The notes beneath the pieces were generated by a model. It did not search any database, was not told where the DNA came from, and was given only the letters and a program-made list of their open reading frames with translations. Positions 8,369-20,161 of a stretch of DNA of 33,234 bases are shown piece by piece. The position numbers and the translations under genes were made by a program. How positions within the stretch are numbered: the first letter of the stretch is position 1; each line of letters starts with the position of its first letter. Source of the DNA: Haplosporangium gracile (Eukaryota; Mortierellomycota; Mortierellomycetes; Mortierellales; Mortierellaceae); assembly GCA_015499985.1 (NCBI GenBank), contig JAAAUF010000094.1, forward strand, positions 1 through 33,234, written 5' to 3'.

Positions 8369-11300
8369 ATGCGGTCTACCAGGATATTGGGATGGACACA
8401 ATTCGTTGTTATTGTGATGGTTCTCCTTCACTCGACCTTCGTCATTTCCACAATTGTCTTTCCACAACTTTCACCTCCATGGTCCGAGTCAGATGCACAG
8501 CTATCCAACTCTCCTGCCCTCTCCTCTTCCTCTCCATCTTCACCCGCTTCTGAAATAAAGCGGAGGGCTGACCTACGGCTGCCAGTCACTACAACGATTG
8601 CATCAACACCGACAACGACAATGATACCAACATCAATGAACGCATCGGCCATTGCCACACCCATCCCAATTGTGCTCCCAGAGAACGAGCCTGTCCCTTC
8701 TCGCAGAGTCTTTCCTTATACTCCAATGACTGGCGCAAACAACTCCTTGTACCTCACACCCAACGTCACCAGTCGCGAAGGCCTCGTCGAGATCAAGATC
8801 GGCCTCTTGCTGCCATACTCCCTCCCTAACAACCTTACTCAACAATTGACATACAGGTATGTTGAAAATTAAGTTTAGAAAGCACCTCCATCGTGTGTTC
8901 GTGTATTACACGATAGATTCTCTTACGTCTCCAAATTGACATCCATCTGTCACACAACTAAACTGTATTCAACATAGTGGAACGTCTGCTATCCGATTAG
9001 CAGCAAGCGAGATCAATGAGAACCATCTAATTCCCGGCGCCTACATCACGCTAGTCCTGAAGGACTCGTTCAACGGTGCCGATCCTGAGAACTCTGGAGC
9101 AGCTCAGGCTATCTTCTCGACCGTCTCTCTCTTGCAGACTGAAGGAGGCGTCTCTGGTGTCATTGGCGATGTGAGCAGTGCGCTCACTGTCCAGTCAGCC
9201 CTCTTGACCAGCCGTCTCGATATCCCACAATGCTCCTATTCTGCTGGATCAAGTAAGACTCATTTATTCCGTTGCATTCTTATGAGTAGTGGTGGAAGCT
9301 ATTCGAGTTAATCTCGCTAATCCGTCAACATCCTCCCGTTATGTTTTTACTCCATCTCGTTTCTGTCAGCACAACTGTCAAGCAAGGATGATTATGGTTA
9401 CTTCTTCAGGACAATCCCTACTGAACTCATGTTTGGACGGGTGATGATGGAGTTTGTCGTCAGTCGAGGATGGAAGAAAGTGGCAGTGTTTTACACAGGA
9501 GATGAACTAGGATCCCAGAGTAAGTACTCTCTTCCCCTCTCACCCTCCGGCATTTTGCAATCTCACTCGCTGCCCTTTGCACAAGAATTCCGAACTCCGG
9601 ACGAATAGGATGAGAGATGCGGAAGCAGGGACTAATGCGTGCATTTCATTTCATTTTACTTTTCTCACTTTCGATTGCAAAACAAAAAGTGATGGATAGC
9701 ATAGCACTGCAGGCAAGAAAGAGGAACATTACAATTGCGCAACAAAGGCCCTTTTGGGAGATGGAGTCCGGCTCGGACATTGGCCCTGGATTGGATGCAT
9801 TGAAAGCATCTGGTCAACAGATCGTCCTTGTTGCTGCTGTAGGGGAACCTCAGATCCGTCTTATGACAGAAGCAGTGTAAGTTTCAAGTCGAATTTTCCT
9901 TTCTCTTGGCCACTCTTTGGACTAAGAGAAAAGGATGAACAGTAGTGGATCAACTGAAAAGAGGGAGAGTTGTATCTATACGCATCAACAATCGAATGAT
10001 TTAGCGTTCATTCTTTGCATTAATCCTCATTCCCCTTTTTTTCTTTTTGTTCTGATAGAAAGAGGGGTCTCATCTCGAAGAACTATGTCTGGTTGACGAT
10101 TAACCAGGTCACTGAACCACTTTTGGGTTCTGCGGGATCGACTCTCAAACCATCAGATCTAAATGGCCTGTTCATGTTTGACAACATGCTCCGACTACAT
10201 GGCTATCGACCCTACGAAGAGTTCTTGGACAAGTGGGCAGCACTCAACCCAGAAGAGTATCCGTACTCGGGCAAGCGAGAGATTTCTAGCAATGAAGCGT
10301 AAGTCGACAATCGATCTCCTATTATCCGTTGTGGGTATTTTCACGTTATCGGCAAAACCTTGCAGGCAACTGAAAAATCAGATCGACCACCTTTTTATTT
10401 GTTCTAACAATACACATTGTGGGTTCGTTCCTTTTCTTTCTTTCTTTCTTTCTCATCAATTTTTTTTCCTATGCTATCCTTAGGCAAGCATACTCCTGCA
10501 TGATGGTGATGGCACATGGATTTGCCAATGCTGTCAAGGGCAATTGGACTGCTCTTCATTTACTTGCAGCAGGGCGGCTTGGACACAAGTTGATGCCAAC
10601 AGACTTAAACACCAACTACACCGGGCCAGGAGGACCCATGGTCTTCGATGACACGGGCGATGTTGTCTATGGGTAAGTACAGCATAAGCAAATTAATTTT
10701 TACAATTATGGTTCATCCCATTGACAAAATTAAATTTAACGCGTTTCATCTCGCATTCTATTTTTTTTTTTTAGAAATTTCATTCTGTACAACTTTCAGA
10801 ACGGACGCGTCGTCTCAATCGGTACCTCTTACTCGGGTGACTTTAACCTATCCTCACCACCCATGTACTTTGACGGAACCTACAACACCCCTTCAGACTC
10901 GGCACCTCTCCGCGTCCTCAACCCGGCCTTCGGGTCTACCATCGGCGTGGTCATCATCACCATCGCCGGACTGAGCATCCTCTTCTCCATCGCGACCATG
11001 GGCATTGTAGTTCTCTACCGAAACTCACAGATCATCAAGGCCTCCAGCCCTCTATTCTGTTGTCTGGAGCTCTTTGGATTCATCCTGCTGTACTTTTCGG
11101 CAATCATGGGTCTAGATATTCCTACTAAGTTTGTGTGCGTCGCGCGTCCCATGACGCTCAACATTGGGTTTGTCCTGGTGGTCAGCAACATTGTCGCCAA
11201 GAATTTCCGTGTCTACAGGATCTTTCATAATATCTATGTCACCAAGCGAGTCATTCGCGACTCGCACCTCCTCAAAATCGTCGGCACCCTCATGTCCATC

Positions 11301-12885
11301 AACCTGGTAAGAGTTTAGTTAATTGTTTTTATTTCTAAAGATGGACAGTTCTCCATGGTACGAAAAAGTATAATTCTAACCCATCATCCATTCTTTTTCT
11401 CGTTTATTAGGTTATCATGACGGTATGGTTTGTAAAGACACCTCCAAAGCTCCAACAATACATCATGACCGACTCCACAACCTACTGGGACTGCAACAGC
11501 CAGTCGGGTGAAAGCACTCCTTTCTTTGTCATCCTCTTTGTCTACAACGTATCCCTTCTCCTCATCGCCACCTACCTCGCCTACCGAAACCGAAACGTCG
11601 CCGCCAACTACAATGAGTGTCGCGAGATCGCCTTTGTGGTCTACAACATCCTCCTCTCTGGCTGCATCGCCATGCCGACAGTCTTCTTGCCACAGGACCA
11701 GTACTTAACCAAGTTTTTCCTCTCGAATGTGGTTCTTCTTTTTGGAACCACTGTCTCGTTAATGTTTATGTTCTTGCCCAAGCTTTGGAAATTGTTTGCA
11801 CAAATTGAGAGGAATATTCAGATGAACTGGGCTGATGGTGCAACTGCGGATGAAAACAGTTTCGATGGACTCTTTAAGCAAGGTCCCGGGGGTTGGCTGA
11901 GTGGTGCTGCTGCTCCTGGTAATGGTGGTGGAGGAAGTCCCATTGGAGAGTATGGACCTGGTGCTAGGAAGGGGAGTGTGGGAACTGTTGACGAGTCCAA
12001 GGGAGATACGTTGAAGGAGAGTCATATCGGGTACATGGGCATTAAGTTCCAGAACCGATATATGCCCTTCTTGGCCAGTTGGTGTATGCGACGTGTGATA
12101 CTCTACCCTACCGACAAGTACTTTACCGCCTTTGAAGCCGTAAGTTATTTTTTCTCTACCCCTTTTTGTTTTGAAAGAGACTCTTTCCCTCATTTCGCCA
12201 TTAACCAACATATGCACTTGGAATTACATAGGGCAAACCAGAGACGGCTAAAACATTCTCATATATCGCAGTGCAGATCCTGAGCCGCGAACCCGGAAAC
12301 TACATCCTCCGAGTCGTCGGCACTGGACGACACATCTTCCTCCTTCAAGTCAAAGACGAGAACCGTCTCCTACACTGGCACAGTCTCTTTGAGAACAAGC
12401 AAGGAAACACTTTTTCCACAGGATCTAATCACGTCTTGTTCACTCCCAGTGGAGCACCCATGATGTTGGCGCAGAGCCGAAACGAGAGCGACCAGACCCT
12501 ACAGGCGTCCATGCGCGGGTTCCAATCCACTGTCAGTAGTAATAGTAGCAAGTGGGGGAATGGAGGTCGGATGGGAAAGAAGGTCAGTATGGATGATGGT
12601 GATGCCGGCGAAACTAGTGGCGGAGGATACTTCTTGGGAATTCGCTCAACGGCGTACCTACACGAACCTCCTGGTGAACTCCATCCAGTGCATCGACATA
12701 GTGCCAGTGCCTATACTGTGGCTACTTTCACAGCGAGTCCGCGCGGGAGTCAAGACGGGGAAGGGGTTGGGAATGTGGTTGGCGAGCGTCCTCGGACGAT
12801 GATTGAGTCATCGTCGGCGTTTAGACAGATGACGTTTGGACCTCTCGATAGGCGTCCTGACCAGTCGAACCGCCATCCTCAATAG
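8369..12885 (+). CDS. Class C (GABA-B-like) GPCR with a PH-like domain in the cytoplasmic tail
   Basis: Nine exons: 8369-8856, 8978-9252, 9370-9519, 9690-9876, 10059-10298, 10484-10672, 10775-11306, 11411-12139, 12232-12885 (1147 residues). All junctions are GT-AG and keep frame. Order: signal peptide (1-28); Ser/Thr-rich linker; Venus-flytrap ligand-binding domain (about 145-545: IKIGLLLPYS, AIRLAASEINENHLIPG, GVIGDVSSALTVQSALL, YFFRTIPTELMFG, GWKKVAVFYTGDE); then seven helices (about 563-592, 601-623, 633-658, 674-693, 722-745, 759-781, 787-816) ending in FLPKLWKLF, the class C helix-7 motif. No cysteine-rich domain lies between flytrap and helix 1, which points to the GABA-B subtype. After a Gly-rich spacer, about 894-984 reads like a pleckstrin-homology fold (GYMGIKF, CMRRVILYPTDKYFTAFE, final helix NRLLHWHSLFE). 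The last 160 residues are Ser/Gly-rich. It is probably a plasma-membrane sensor; the ligand is unknown. Confidence 0.9.
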
Positions 12886-12975
12886 ATATTTTGGTCGTTG
12901 GGTTATTTCTTTACAAATCAATTAATATATACCCCCCCCTTATGGAGAGCTGGAAAGGTGTTGTAACCAGAGAGT

Positions 12976-12981
12976 AATAAA
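12976..12981 (+). terminator. AATAAA poly(A) signal for the GPCR
   Basis: An AATAAA about 90 bases after the stop codon, followed by a T-rich run, which fits a 3' end. Confidence 0.45.
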
Positions 12982-13537
12982 ATTCGTGCCTTTTTTTTCG
13001 TTTTGTTTATCTTTTTTCTGAAAACGTATTCATTAAGTCCAGCAGCATTGAGAGTTTATTTAAAAAAAGTAAACTTGAATCCATATAATATCCAGTCAGT
13101 CCCAAGAAAAAAAAAAGGCGTGGCACTTCCCTTGACACGGAACGAGGTGATCCTGAGATTCTGAGCAGCCTTGGGGATTCATGAAACGGCGTATCGAATA
13201 GGGTATCATGAGTGGTGAGAAAAAGAGGAAGTGAGTGGTGGGAAAAACGAGAAAAGAAGAGGGAAGTAATGAAACGCGAAGTTTGCTGAGCCGCTTTATT
13301 CGGACTAAAAAAGAGAGAATTACTCCTCAGCGACATTCTGCTCATTAAAGTAGATCATGCAATCCTTCCCTCTCCTGTAGCTGTTAACTCGTACACAAGC
13401 CATTTGTTTGAAGCATCAAATATCTACTTAAATCAAGGCGACCATGACCACAGGAAAAAAGTACGCCGTATGGCTTTCTGCGTTCCTGTGTCGGCATAAA
13501 ACAAAAAAAGCGCGAAGTTAACAATTGCGATTTCCGG

Positions 13538-13545
13538 TGACGTCA
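13538..13545. promoter_or_regulatory. CRE/ATF palindrome TGACGTCA upstream of PRE4
   Basis: A perfect TGACGTCA about 290 bases before the PRE4 start. A functional role is inferred from consensus and position only. Confidence 0.3.
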
Positions 13546-13831
13546 ATAATTTATTCATTTGAGGACTGGGAAGCTAAAGGAGAGAGGGTCGAGGCACTCG
13601 TCATACGTGCGGTACGCGTCCCCTTTATCCAAAGTCACTTTTTTCGTGTTCTGTCTCTTGTGGTGAAACTTTGGGCATTACTCGAACCAAGGACACACAT
13701 CCCTCTTCTTCTCGACCAACACTTCTTAAGGCTACATTTCGACTCTTTCAGCACTTAGCGTCTTCAATAACTCCAACCAGCGACTCAACTGAACAACCTT
13801 ACACAGAAACCAAGAAAAAGTAAAGCAAGCA

Positions 13832-15195
13832 ATGGACCACTTCCCAACAAACTGGGGCAACCCCCGCTCAGAGGACGTTGACAGCTACAACACCTACCCC
13901 GTCGCATCCCACAGCGGCACCGTCCCCCATAGCGTCCGCCAAATTGCTGGATTCGGTCATGCTGCCGGACACCCTACATCTCATACTCAGTACGTCTCTC
14001 CTTCTCTCCTTTTTTTGCCGTGTTACTTCAACCCTGATACTAGCTACGCTACAACGACTCTCGATTCGAAAGCTCCTAAACGTGCGCGAGGCTTTGGCGA
14101 TATCAATGATAAAGCTGCGTGCTAACATCTTCTTTATTCATTACTTTACACCTTAATAGGCAGCCAGTGGTGACAGGAACGTCGGTGTTGGGAATCAAGT
14201 ACAATGGCGGAGTGATGATGGCAGCGGACAACTTGGCCTCGTACGGATCTTTGGCTCGCTTCCGCGACGTCGAGCGTTTGCACCAGGTCGCCGACTTTAC
14301 AGTCCTCGGCGCCTCTGGTGACATGTCCGATTACCAATATGTCAAGCACCTCCTCGACTCCCAGATGTAAGCTTTGAGAAAAGAGGACTTCAAGATTTTC
14401 CTCCACCAAAAACAAAACGCGAACGAACATATATGGATTACACACACCAAAGGTTTTCTCCTTCTAACCTCATTCTTTGTTCAAATTGGTGCAATTAGGA
14501 TCAAGGAATACAACGCGGATGATGGTCACACGTTAGCGACTCCCAACATTTACGAATACTTGTGGCGCGTCATGTACAACCGTCGTTCAAAGATGAACCC
14601 TCTCTGGAACACCTTTGTCCTCGGAGGCCTCCATAAGGGCGAGGGGTAAGTTCTTCATCATCTCTGTTTCCTACATCGCGATTGAAAAAAACTACTCGAG
14701 AGAATTCGATATGGTCGGAACCTATACTAATCTAGCTATATCTCGCTTTTCGTGCGCCAACCAACATTAGCTTCTTGGGAGCAATTGATCTGAAGGGAAC
14801 ACCTTACCAGTCTCCTTCAATCGCGACTGGATTCGGCTCGCACTTGGCCCAGCCCATCTTGCGCAAGGAGATCGAGAACCGTGGCGGCGAGGAAAACATC
14901 ACCGAGGAGGACGCAGCACAGATCTTGAAGAAGTGTATGAAGGTTCTCTTCTACAGAGACGCTAGGAGCATGAACAAGGTACAATATCTACTACAGCTGG
15001 TCAACATTATCATGGACATTTAGGAAACAGGGAACTGAGTATTGTTCTTGACATTAATCATCGTTTTGATACTTTTTTGCTGGTGTTTAGTTCCAATTGG
15101 CAAGGATCTCGGCAGAGGGCGTAAAGATCTCGGAGCCCATGTCTGTTGAAACGGAATGGGCCTTTGCCGAGAAGATTCGTGGTTATGGTGCTTAA
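13832..15195 (+). CDS. PRE4: 20S proteasome beta7 subunit (PRE4/PSMB4)
   Basis: Five exons: 13832-13989, 14160-14366, 14499-14645, 14771-14978, 15091-15195 (274 residues). The protein has an N-terminal propeptide of about 50 residues, then [19 protein letters not shown], the start of the mature N-terminal nucleophile fold. The PSMB4-specific signatures [52 protein letters not shown] and [15 protein letters not shown] are all present. Beta7 has no catalytic threonine activity of its own; in the yeast 20S core its tail helps join the half-proteasomes and supports neighbouring caspase-like activity. The length matches the family (about 264-266). All introns are GT-AG and short (104-169 bases). 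It is tandem with the GPCR upstream and convergent with PCM1. Confidence 0.97.
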
Positions 15196-15325
15196 AATGA
15201 CCAATGGGAACAACAACAGCAACTACAGCAAAGCACCAAAGGAGAGATGTCATGAAGGACTTTTTCCATGGAATGGTTGGTACAAAACACGGACATGGAC
15301 GCAAACGCACCAAAGTCGTCGTGGA

Positions 15326-15331
15326 AATAAA
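15326..15331 (+). terminator. AATAAA poly(A) signal for PRE4
   Basis: An AATAAA about 130 bases past the PRE4 stop. Confidence 0.4.
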
Positions 15332-15402
15332 AGAAAAACATACCAAAAACAACGCTGTAAACAGGAGAACATGGAAATGACGAATTTGTATGAATTATTG
15401 TG

Positions 15403-15408
15403 TTTATT
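15403..15408 (-). terminator. AATAAA poly(A) signal for PCM1
   Basis: TTTATT on the plus strand gives AATAAA on the minus strand, about 205 bases past the PCM1 stop. Confidence 0.35.
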
Positions 15409-15611
15409 GAGCAGAGCACTTCTTTCTCTGCATGCTGCTTTGCTAGCGACAGCAAACGCTGTCTGCTAGAAAAAGCAAAGCACAAGTCGTAAAGAAGTAT
15501 TGATATCGTCGGTCTATTCTACAAAGAGGGAGATTGGTGGGTGTGCTAATGTGGGATGGTAATGTGGGGTGGTAATAAGGTGGTGGTGGTGAATTGCTTG
15601 GAAGGCGCTTT

Positions 15612-18237
15612 TTAGATGAACTCACGAGGGCGAGGTCCAGAGCCTTGCGAGTTAAAGTCAAAGACCAAGCCTCCGATCCTATGAGCGAGCTCATCCGTCT
15701 CAGAGCGAGTAGCAGCCTCGGCATAGACACGGACAACATCTTCAGTTCCCGAAGGGCGCACAAACGAGCGTCCGTCCCTGAACTTGAGCACAATAGCATC
15801 AATAGCGTCCTGGAGTCCTGCAGGCTCGACCAACTTGCGCTCGGCGTCGACGGTCTTGAAGATCGAACGGTCCTGGACAACAACCTTAACCAGACGGTTG
15901 GGGAGGTCGGTGTAGGCCTGATCCCAGATCTTGGGGGTCCACTGTCTCTGGGTCAAGATGGTCTCGACGAGGAGGAGGTCAGAGAAGGCATCGCCGACGG
16001 TCTGGTTGATGACCTCGGAGAGGGCGCGGAGGGAGCGGATGGCAACAGCCTGGGCTGGGGACGAGCCTTCGGCCGAGGAGATGGTCTTGAGAGCCGAGGG
16101 GCTAAAGACGACGGTGCCATGTCCGTTGGCCTCAAAGTAAACTCCGACATCGTACTTCAAAGCCTCATGATGCAAGTGCTTCACTCCGGTGGGAACGCAT
16201 GAGACAGGAACGTTCTAAATATAATGAAAAATATCCCAGGACAGTAATTAAAAGTATCGGTTAGATACTTTTCTTTCTTTGCCATAAACATCGATAAAGT
16301 CTGCTGAAGATAACCAGATAAACAGATTGCTCCTCCGTGGGCAATTGACTTACCAAGGTGTTGCGGAGATACTGGGTCGAAGCGCCGTTAGCATAAGCAG
16401 TCTGAACAACACCAACCTTGATGCTGTCAATACCGGCAGCCTTGACAAGGTCAATAATGAACATGGCAGCGAGACCGGCAATCTTGTCACCATCCAACAA
16501 CTTGAAGGTACCGTCTATTAATTTAAAGAGTATCGTTTGTTAGCAATCCACGATTTGTGAACGCTCTTCAAAATCGTTATTATCGCATGTAGAGTAAACT
16601 AAGACGATGGAAGCCAAGTAGCGGTCTTACCCTCATCCTGGTAGTAGTAGACAATGCGGTCAGCATCACCGTCAAAGGAAGCGCAACGATCCTGTGGGGT
16701 CATCTTGTGGCCGACAGGGGCTCTCTGGCCGGTCTTGACATAGTCAGCTCCAGACTAATAATACGAAAAGAGCACAACTGTTAGCTTACGCTCGCAAAGT
16801 AACGAAACATTGAGCAAGCGACTTTTCAACTTCCAAAAGTAGACAGATATAATACGTACGTTGAGGTTGAGCTTGGAAGCATTGGCAATGTCGTCGTTGA
16901 CAATCTTAACAGATAAAGAGTCACCCAAGTAAGGCAAAAACTCCTGGAACTTGGGAGCACCAACACCGTTGGCGCAATCCAGAATCAAAGGCGACAACTT
17001 GGTCTTGCCATCGACAAGAGTCTTAAAGGCAGCAGCCAACTTCTTGTAGTAGCCCTCAGCGCTAGGCTCGCCGTAGGCTTCAGGGGTGCCGGCGGTGTTG
17101 AGGCAACGAGTGATATAGTGGAGCTGAGGAGTGGTCAAGATGCCGTAATCGGTCGACTTTGCGTCGAGGACCTTGAGACCATCAACAAAGGCGTTGACGA
17201 GAGCCACTCCACTGGGGCGAGTGTCGCGTCCGATGATGACGTTGGCGGGCTTGGTGAGATCGATCTTCAAGGAGCTGACCATCGAGTGAATGTACTCGAC
17301 CAACTGCTCGTCCGACTGGGCGTTGGACAAGGCGGTCGCATGAGCCTCCCAGGATCCCTCGAGCATCTCTCCCATAGGGTCAACCAGCTTGACACCATTG
17401 TCCTAGAAGGGTGGATAAATGCAAAGCGATCGATCAGTTTGCTTCATTCAACTTTGTTCGACTACAGCTCCTCCTGTTGTCATCAATTGAACGAGCTTAA
17501 GAAAAAAGAAACGTAGAGCATGATGGATCAGGGACTTACAGCGGCGGGGTTGTGGGAAGCGGTGATCATACAACCAATGACCTTGCCATCGTGTTTCTTG
17601 GAGCGGAGGGCGGCCAAGATACCGGTGCGGAAGATGACCGAGTCGAGAAGGTCAGCCCTGGCAATGCACGAAAATGAATACGACGAGATGACACGAACAC
17701 ATTCATATTGGTTGGTGAGTGTGAGAATATGGCAGAAAGAAGGAACGAAGGGCGTAAGGTAACAGAAATCGCCAGATCATGCTTGCATTCACCTCTCCCT
17801 GAACGACCTGTGCTGTCCTGCCCCTTCTCAGTCTCTCGCTGTCCCTTTTTCTGTCTGTTCCCCCTTAACTTTCGTTTTTTGTTGGCGCTTTTTTTTCCCA
17901 TGGGGTAACTCCAGCAGCGTGTCATTGAACTCTGCGCACTTTTTTCGCTCTTGTCGTTGTTGCTGTTGCTGCTGTTCATGGTGTATACTGTCCAGTTTAA
18001 TTTACTGTCTAAAAAGAGGCTGGCCATTCCTGTATGCTGATCACCTTTCTTTCTGCCCCTCTCCATCAGTCAACAAAAGTGCATGTGCCCTGAGAATAAT
18101 AAAAAAAAGAGCGCGAATAAAAAAGAAGAAAGGACTTACTTCATGCGGAAACCGGCGGTTCCGTAAGTGAAGGTGTTGGCAGGCTTAGGGTGCTTGGCGG
18201 AGAGAGCGCTGAGGTTTTCGACGTTAACGGAGGCCAT
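15612..18237 (-). CDS. PCM1: Phosphoacetylglucosamine mutase (AGM1/PCM1)
   Basis: Six exons in gene order: 18237-18140, 17657-17540, 17402-16860, 16754-16631, 16514-16354, 16214-15612 (548 residues; human about 542, yeast about 557). It interconverts GlcNAc-6-phosphate and GlcNAc-1-phosphate in the cytosol, the step before UDP-GlcNAc, which feeds chitin, N-glycans and GPI anchors. Visible sites: FTYGTAGFR near the N-terminus; catalytic phosphoserine motif TASHNP (Ser about 67); metal loop DGDADR (about 281-286); sugar-binding [10 protein letters not shown] (about 372-381); phosphate-binding FVRPSGTED (about 499-507). All four active-site loops are intact. The short first exon (98 nt) is separated by an intron of 482 bases, the longest internal intron in the window, and the join rebuilds [16 protein letters not shown] as the family requires. 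It is divergent from the 612-residue gene and convergent with PRE4. Confidence 0.97.
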
Positions 18238-20161
18238 TTTGATGGAGATGGGTTTTTGTTCAGAAAGAAGCATTGTCGGAATAAAAAAAGAAAAAAGATG
18301 AGTGTGTAAAAGTTAAATATTCAAAGGAAATGAAAAGTGAAGAGCCGTCATCATCTTGCTATTTATACACTGCAAAAGCGCGTTGTGAGGCATGCCAGTG
18401 CAATGTAACGACATGCTTACACACACACACTCCTTTCTCTACTTTTGCAGCTGAACTTCCCCCTTCGACCCATGCCGCATAACTCTTGGTCCCTGGTTCA
18501 TGATTGCTTTTATTATCATCAGTTTACCTTGGAAGGTAAACAAATTTTTGTCACTATTTGACACCAGTTCGCAGAGCACTCTCTGTTGCTCCTGTCATGA
18601 ATTCCCCAACTTTGGTCCGGCAAAGGTTGCCAGAGAATACAATGTTCCAGGAGACAACCGTTTTTGTATCTGCTCCGTCTGGTAAAAGGTGAGCATGCGA
18701 TTCTGTGTCAAACTTCAATTAAGCAACTGACAACCACAACAACAGCTAAAACGACTGTGGGTGTTGTGGGGTTTATCTTCATCTCCATACTTTCCCAACA
18801 TGTCCTGAAGAATACGCGCCCGGCGAAGCCAGAACCCTCCGTGGAGGATGCTCACGACATGGATGACGGTTCGATCGCTTGTCCTTTAGAGAAGGACATC
18901 ACGTGTAGCCCAGAAAGGCATGCCTGAAGGATAGGCCGGGACAGGGTGGGGGGGAGGGGAAGGGGGGGCCTGAGAGCGGACGGAAGAAGGAACATGGATA
19001 TCCCCCTTATTCACTCCCTCCATGTTGCTCGGACAAACATTCGAAATCAAGGAGGGAGAGGCTCATGCATATGGTGGTATGTTCTCGTCTAAGGGGAGGG
19101 GGAGAGGAAGCAAGCAAGCGAACAAAGAACAGGGGGAAACGTAACAAAAAAAAAAAAAAATGGATGGGTAGGTCACACCGACGAATTGTGCCCATGGATA
19201 CACATCAATGAGTGCCTGTGGGTACTCATGTGTGAGTACAAACAAGAGAGAAAAAGGAAAAGCGAAAGAAAAAAAAATAAGAGAGCCGAGGCAAATACTC
19301 TACCAAGGTTGCAAAGTAGGATAGGGTGTGAATGAAATGCATGAGGAGCGACTGAGTAAGTGAGCCATCCATCGTACCAACCAAGGCAGGGCGATGGTTG
19401 AGATGAAGGAAGAGGAAGGAAGGGTGTAGAAGATGGATATTGTCGACAGAGAGACAGAATGACAGAAAGAAAAGAAAAGAAAAGAAAGCCTCGAGAGAGC
19501 AAACATGCTGGTTGTTATTTTTACTCCTGTTCAAAGACGAGCAGTGAAGGAGAGATAAGGTAGGGAAATAGATGCGCATGCAAAGTAAGTGGTTTGTTTG
19601 CTTGTCTGTTTGTTTGTTTGTTTGTTTGCAGGATGTCAATAGAGAGCAGCAGCAGCAGTTGTTTTGCTGTTGCAAGTTAAACGAGCATTTGAATACTTAA
19701 CAAAGAACCAACTACAACAAGAATAAAGAGCAAAAAAAAAAAGATCCAACCCCACACCACCTTCGTCTCTTCAAAGTTTTTTTTTTCTTCCTTCCCTCCC
19801 TTCTTTTTCTTTAACCCTTTTCCTTCCCATTTTCTTCTTCCTGACTTCCCCTCGCTTGTTCGCTTCTCTCCGTCTTCTTTGTCCACGTATACTCCGTTCG
19901 ACAACCCTTTTCCTTCCTTCCTTTCCCGCCAACTTCATATTCTCTCATTCGCTCCTCATTCCTCCTCGACCTTTCTTCTCTCCTTCCTAACCTTCACGGA
20001 CTCACAATCGATACCAACTAACAGGGCTCTCTCCCTCTATATATCGTATTCTCCTTCCTCCTCGTCTTCCCCTTTCTCAGTGCCACACTAAGAGAACACT
20101 TTCCCTCCACAACCCTCTCTTCCTCTCCCTCTCCCTCTGTTCTCTCGTCTGGCCTGCCATC
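18238..20161. promoter_or_regulatory. Gene-free divergent region between PCM1 and the polyQ gene
   Basis: About 1.9 kb expected to carry the promoters of both divergent genes. It contains a short (AC)n tract near 18419, purine-rich runs on the plus strand around 19080-19500, a TGTT microsatellite, and a strongly C/T-rich tract at 19780-20160 leading into the plus-strand start codon. Small open frames here have no recognisable features. Confidence 0.45.
19590..19628. repeat. (TGTT)n microsatellite
   Basis: An imperfect tetranucleotide tract of TTTG units with two interruptions in its left half, in the intergenic region. Confidence 0.75.

Larger units (their letters stand above)
12886..13831. 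promoter_or_regulatory. Intergenic region between GPCR and PRE4
   Basis: Contains the GPCR 3' end and the PRE4 promoter. I see a CRE-like palindrome (listed separately) and an ACGCGT at 13613-13618, but no exact yeast-type proteasome control element and no gene. Confidence 0.4.
15196..15611. other. Convergent 3' flanks of PRE4 and PCM1
   Basis: About 416 bases between two converging stop codons. It holds the poly(A) hexamers of both genes and no gene that I can support. Confidence 0.5.

Noticed and set aside
7591..8553. A 320-codon plus-strand ORF upstream of and overlapping the GPCR start
   Set aside because: It is open only because of the C/T-rich composition, has no domain-like sequence, and overlaps the GPCR signal-peptide exon in another frame.
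15594..16202. A 202-codon ORF antisense to the last PCM1 exon
   Set aside because: The PCM1 frame on the other strand carries unmistakable active-site motifs; this is its shadow.
17566..18066. A 166-codon minus-strand ORF covering PCM1 intron 1
   Set aside because: It enters PCM1 exon 2 in the wrong frame. The conserved FRMKADLLDSV junction shows that this stretch is spliced out.
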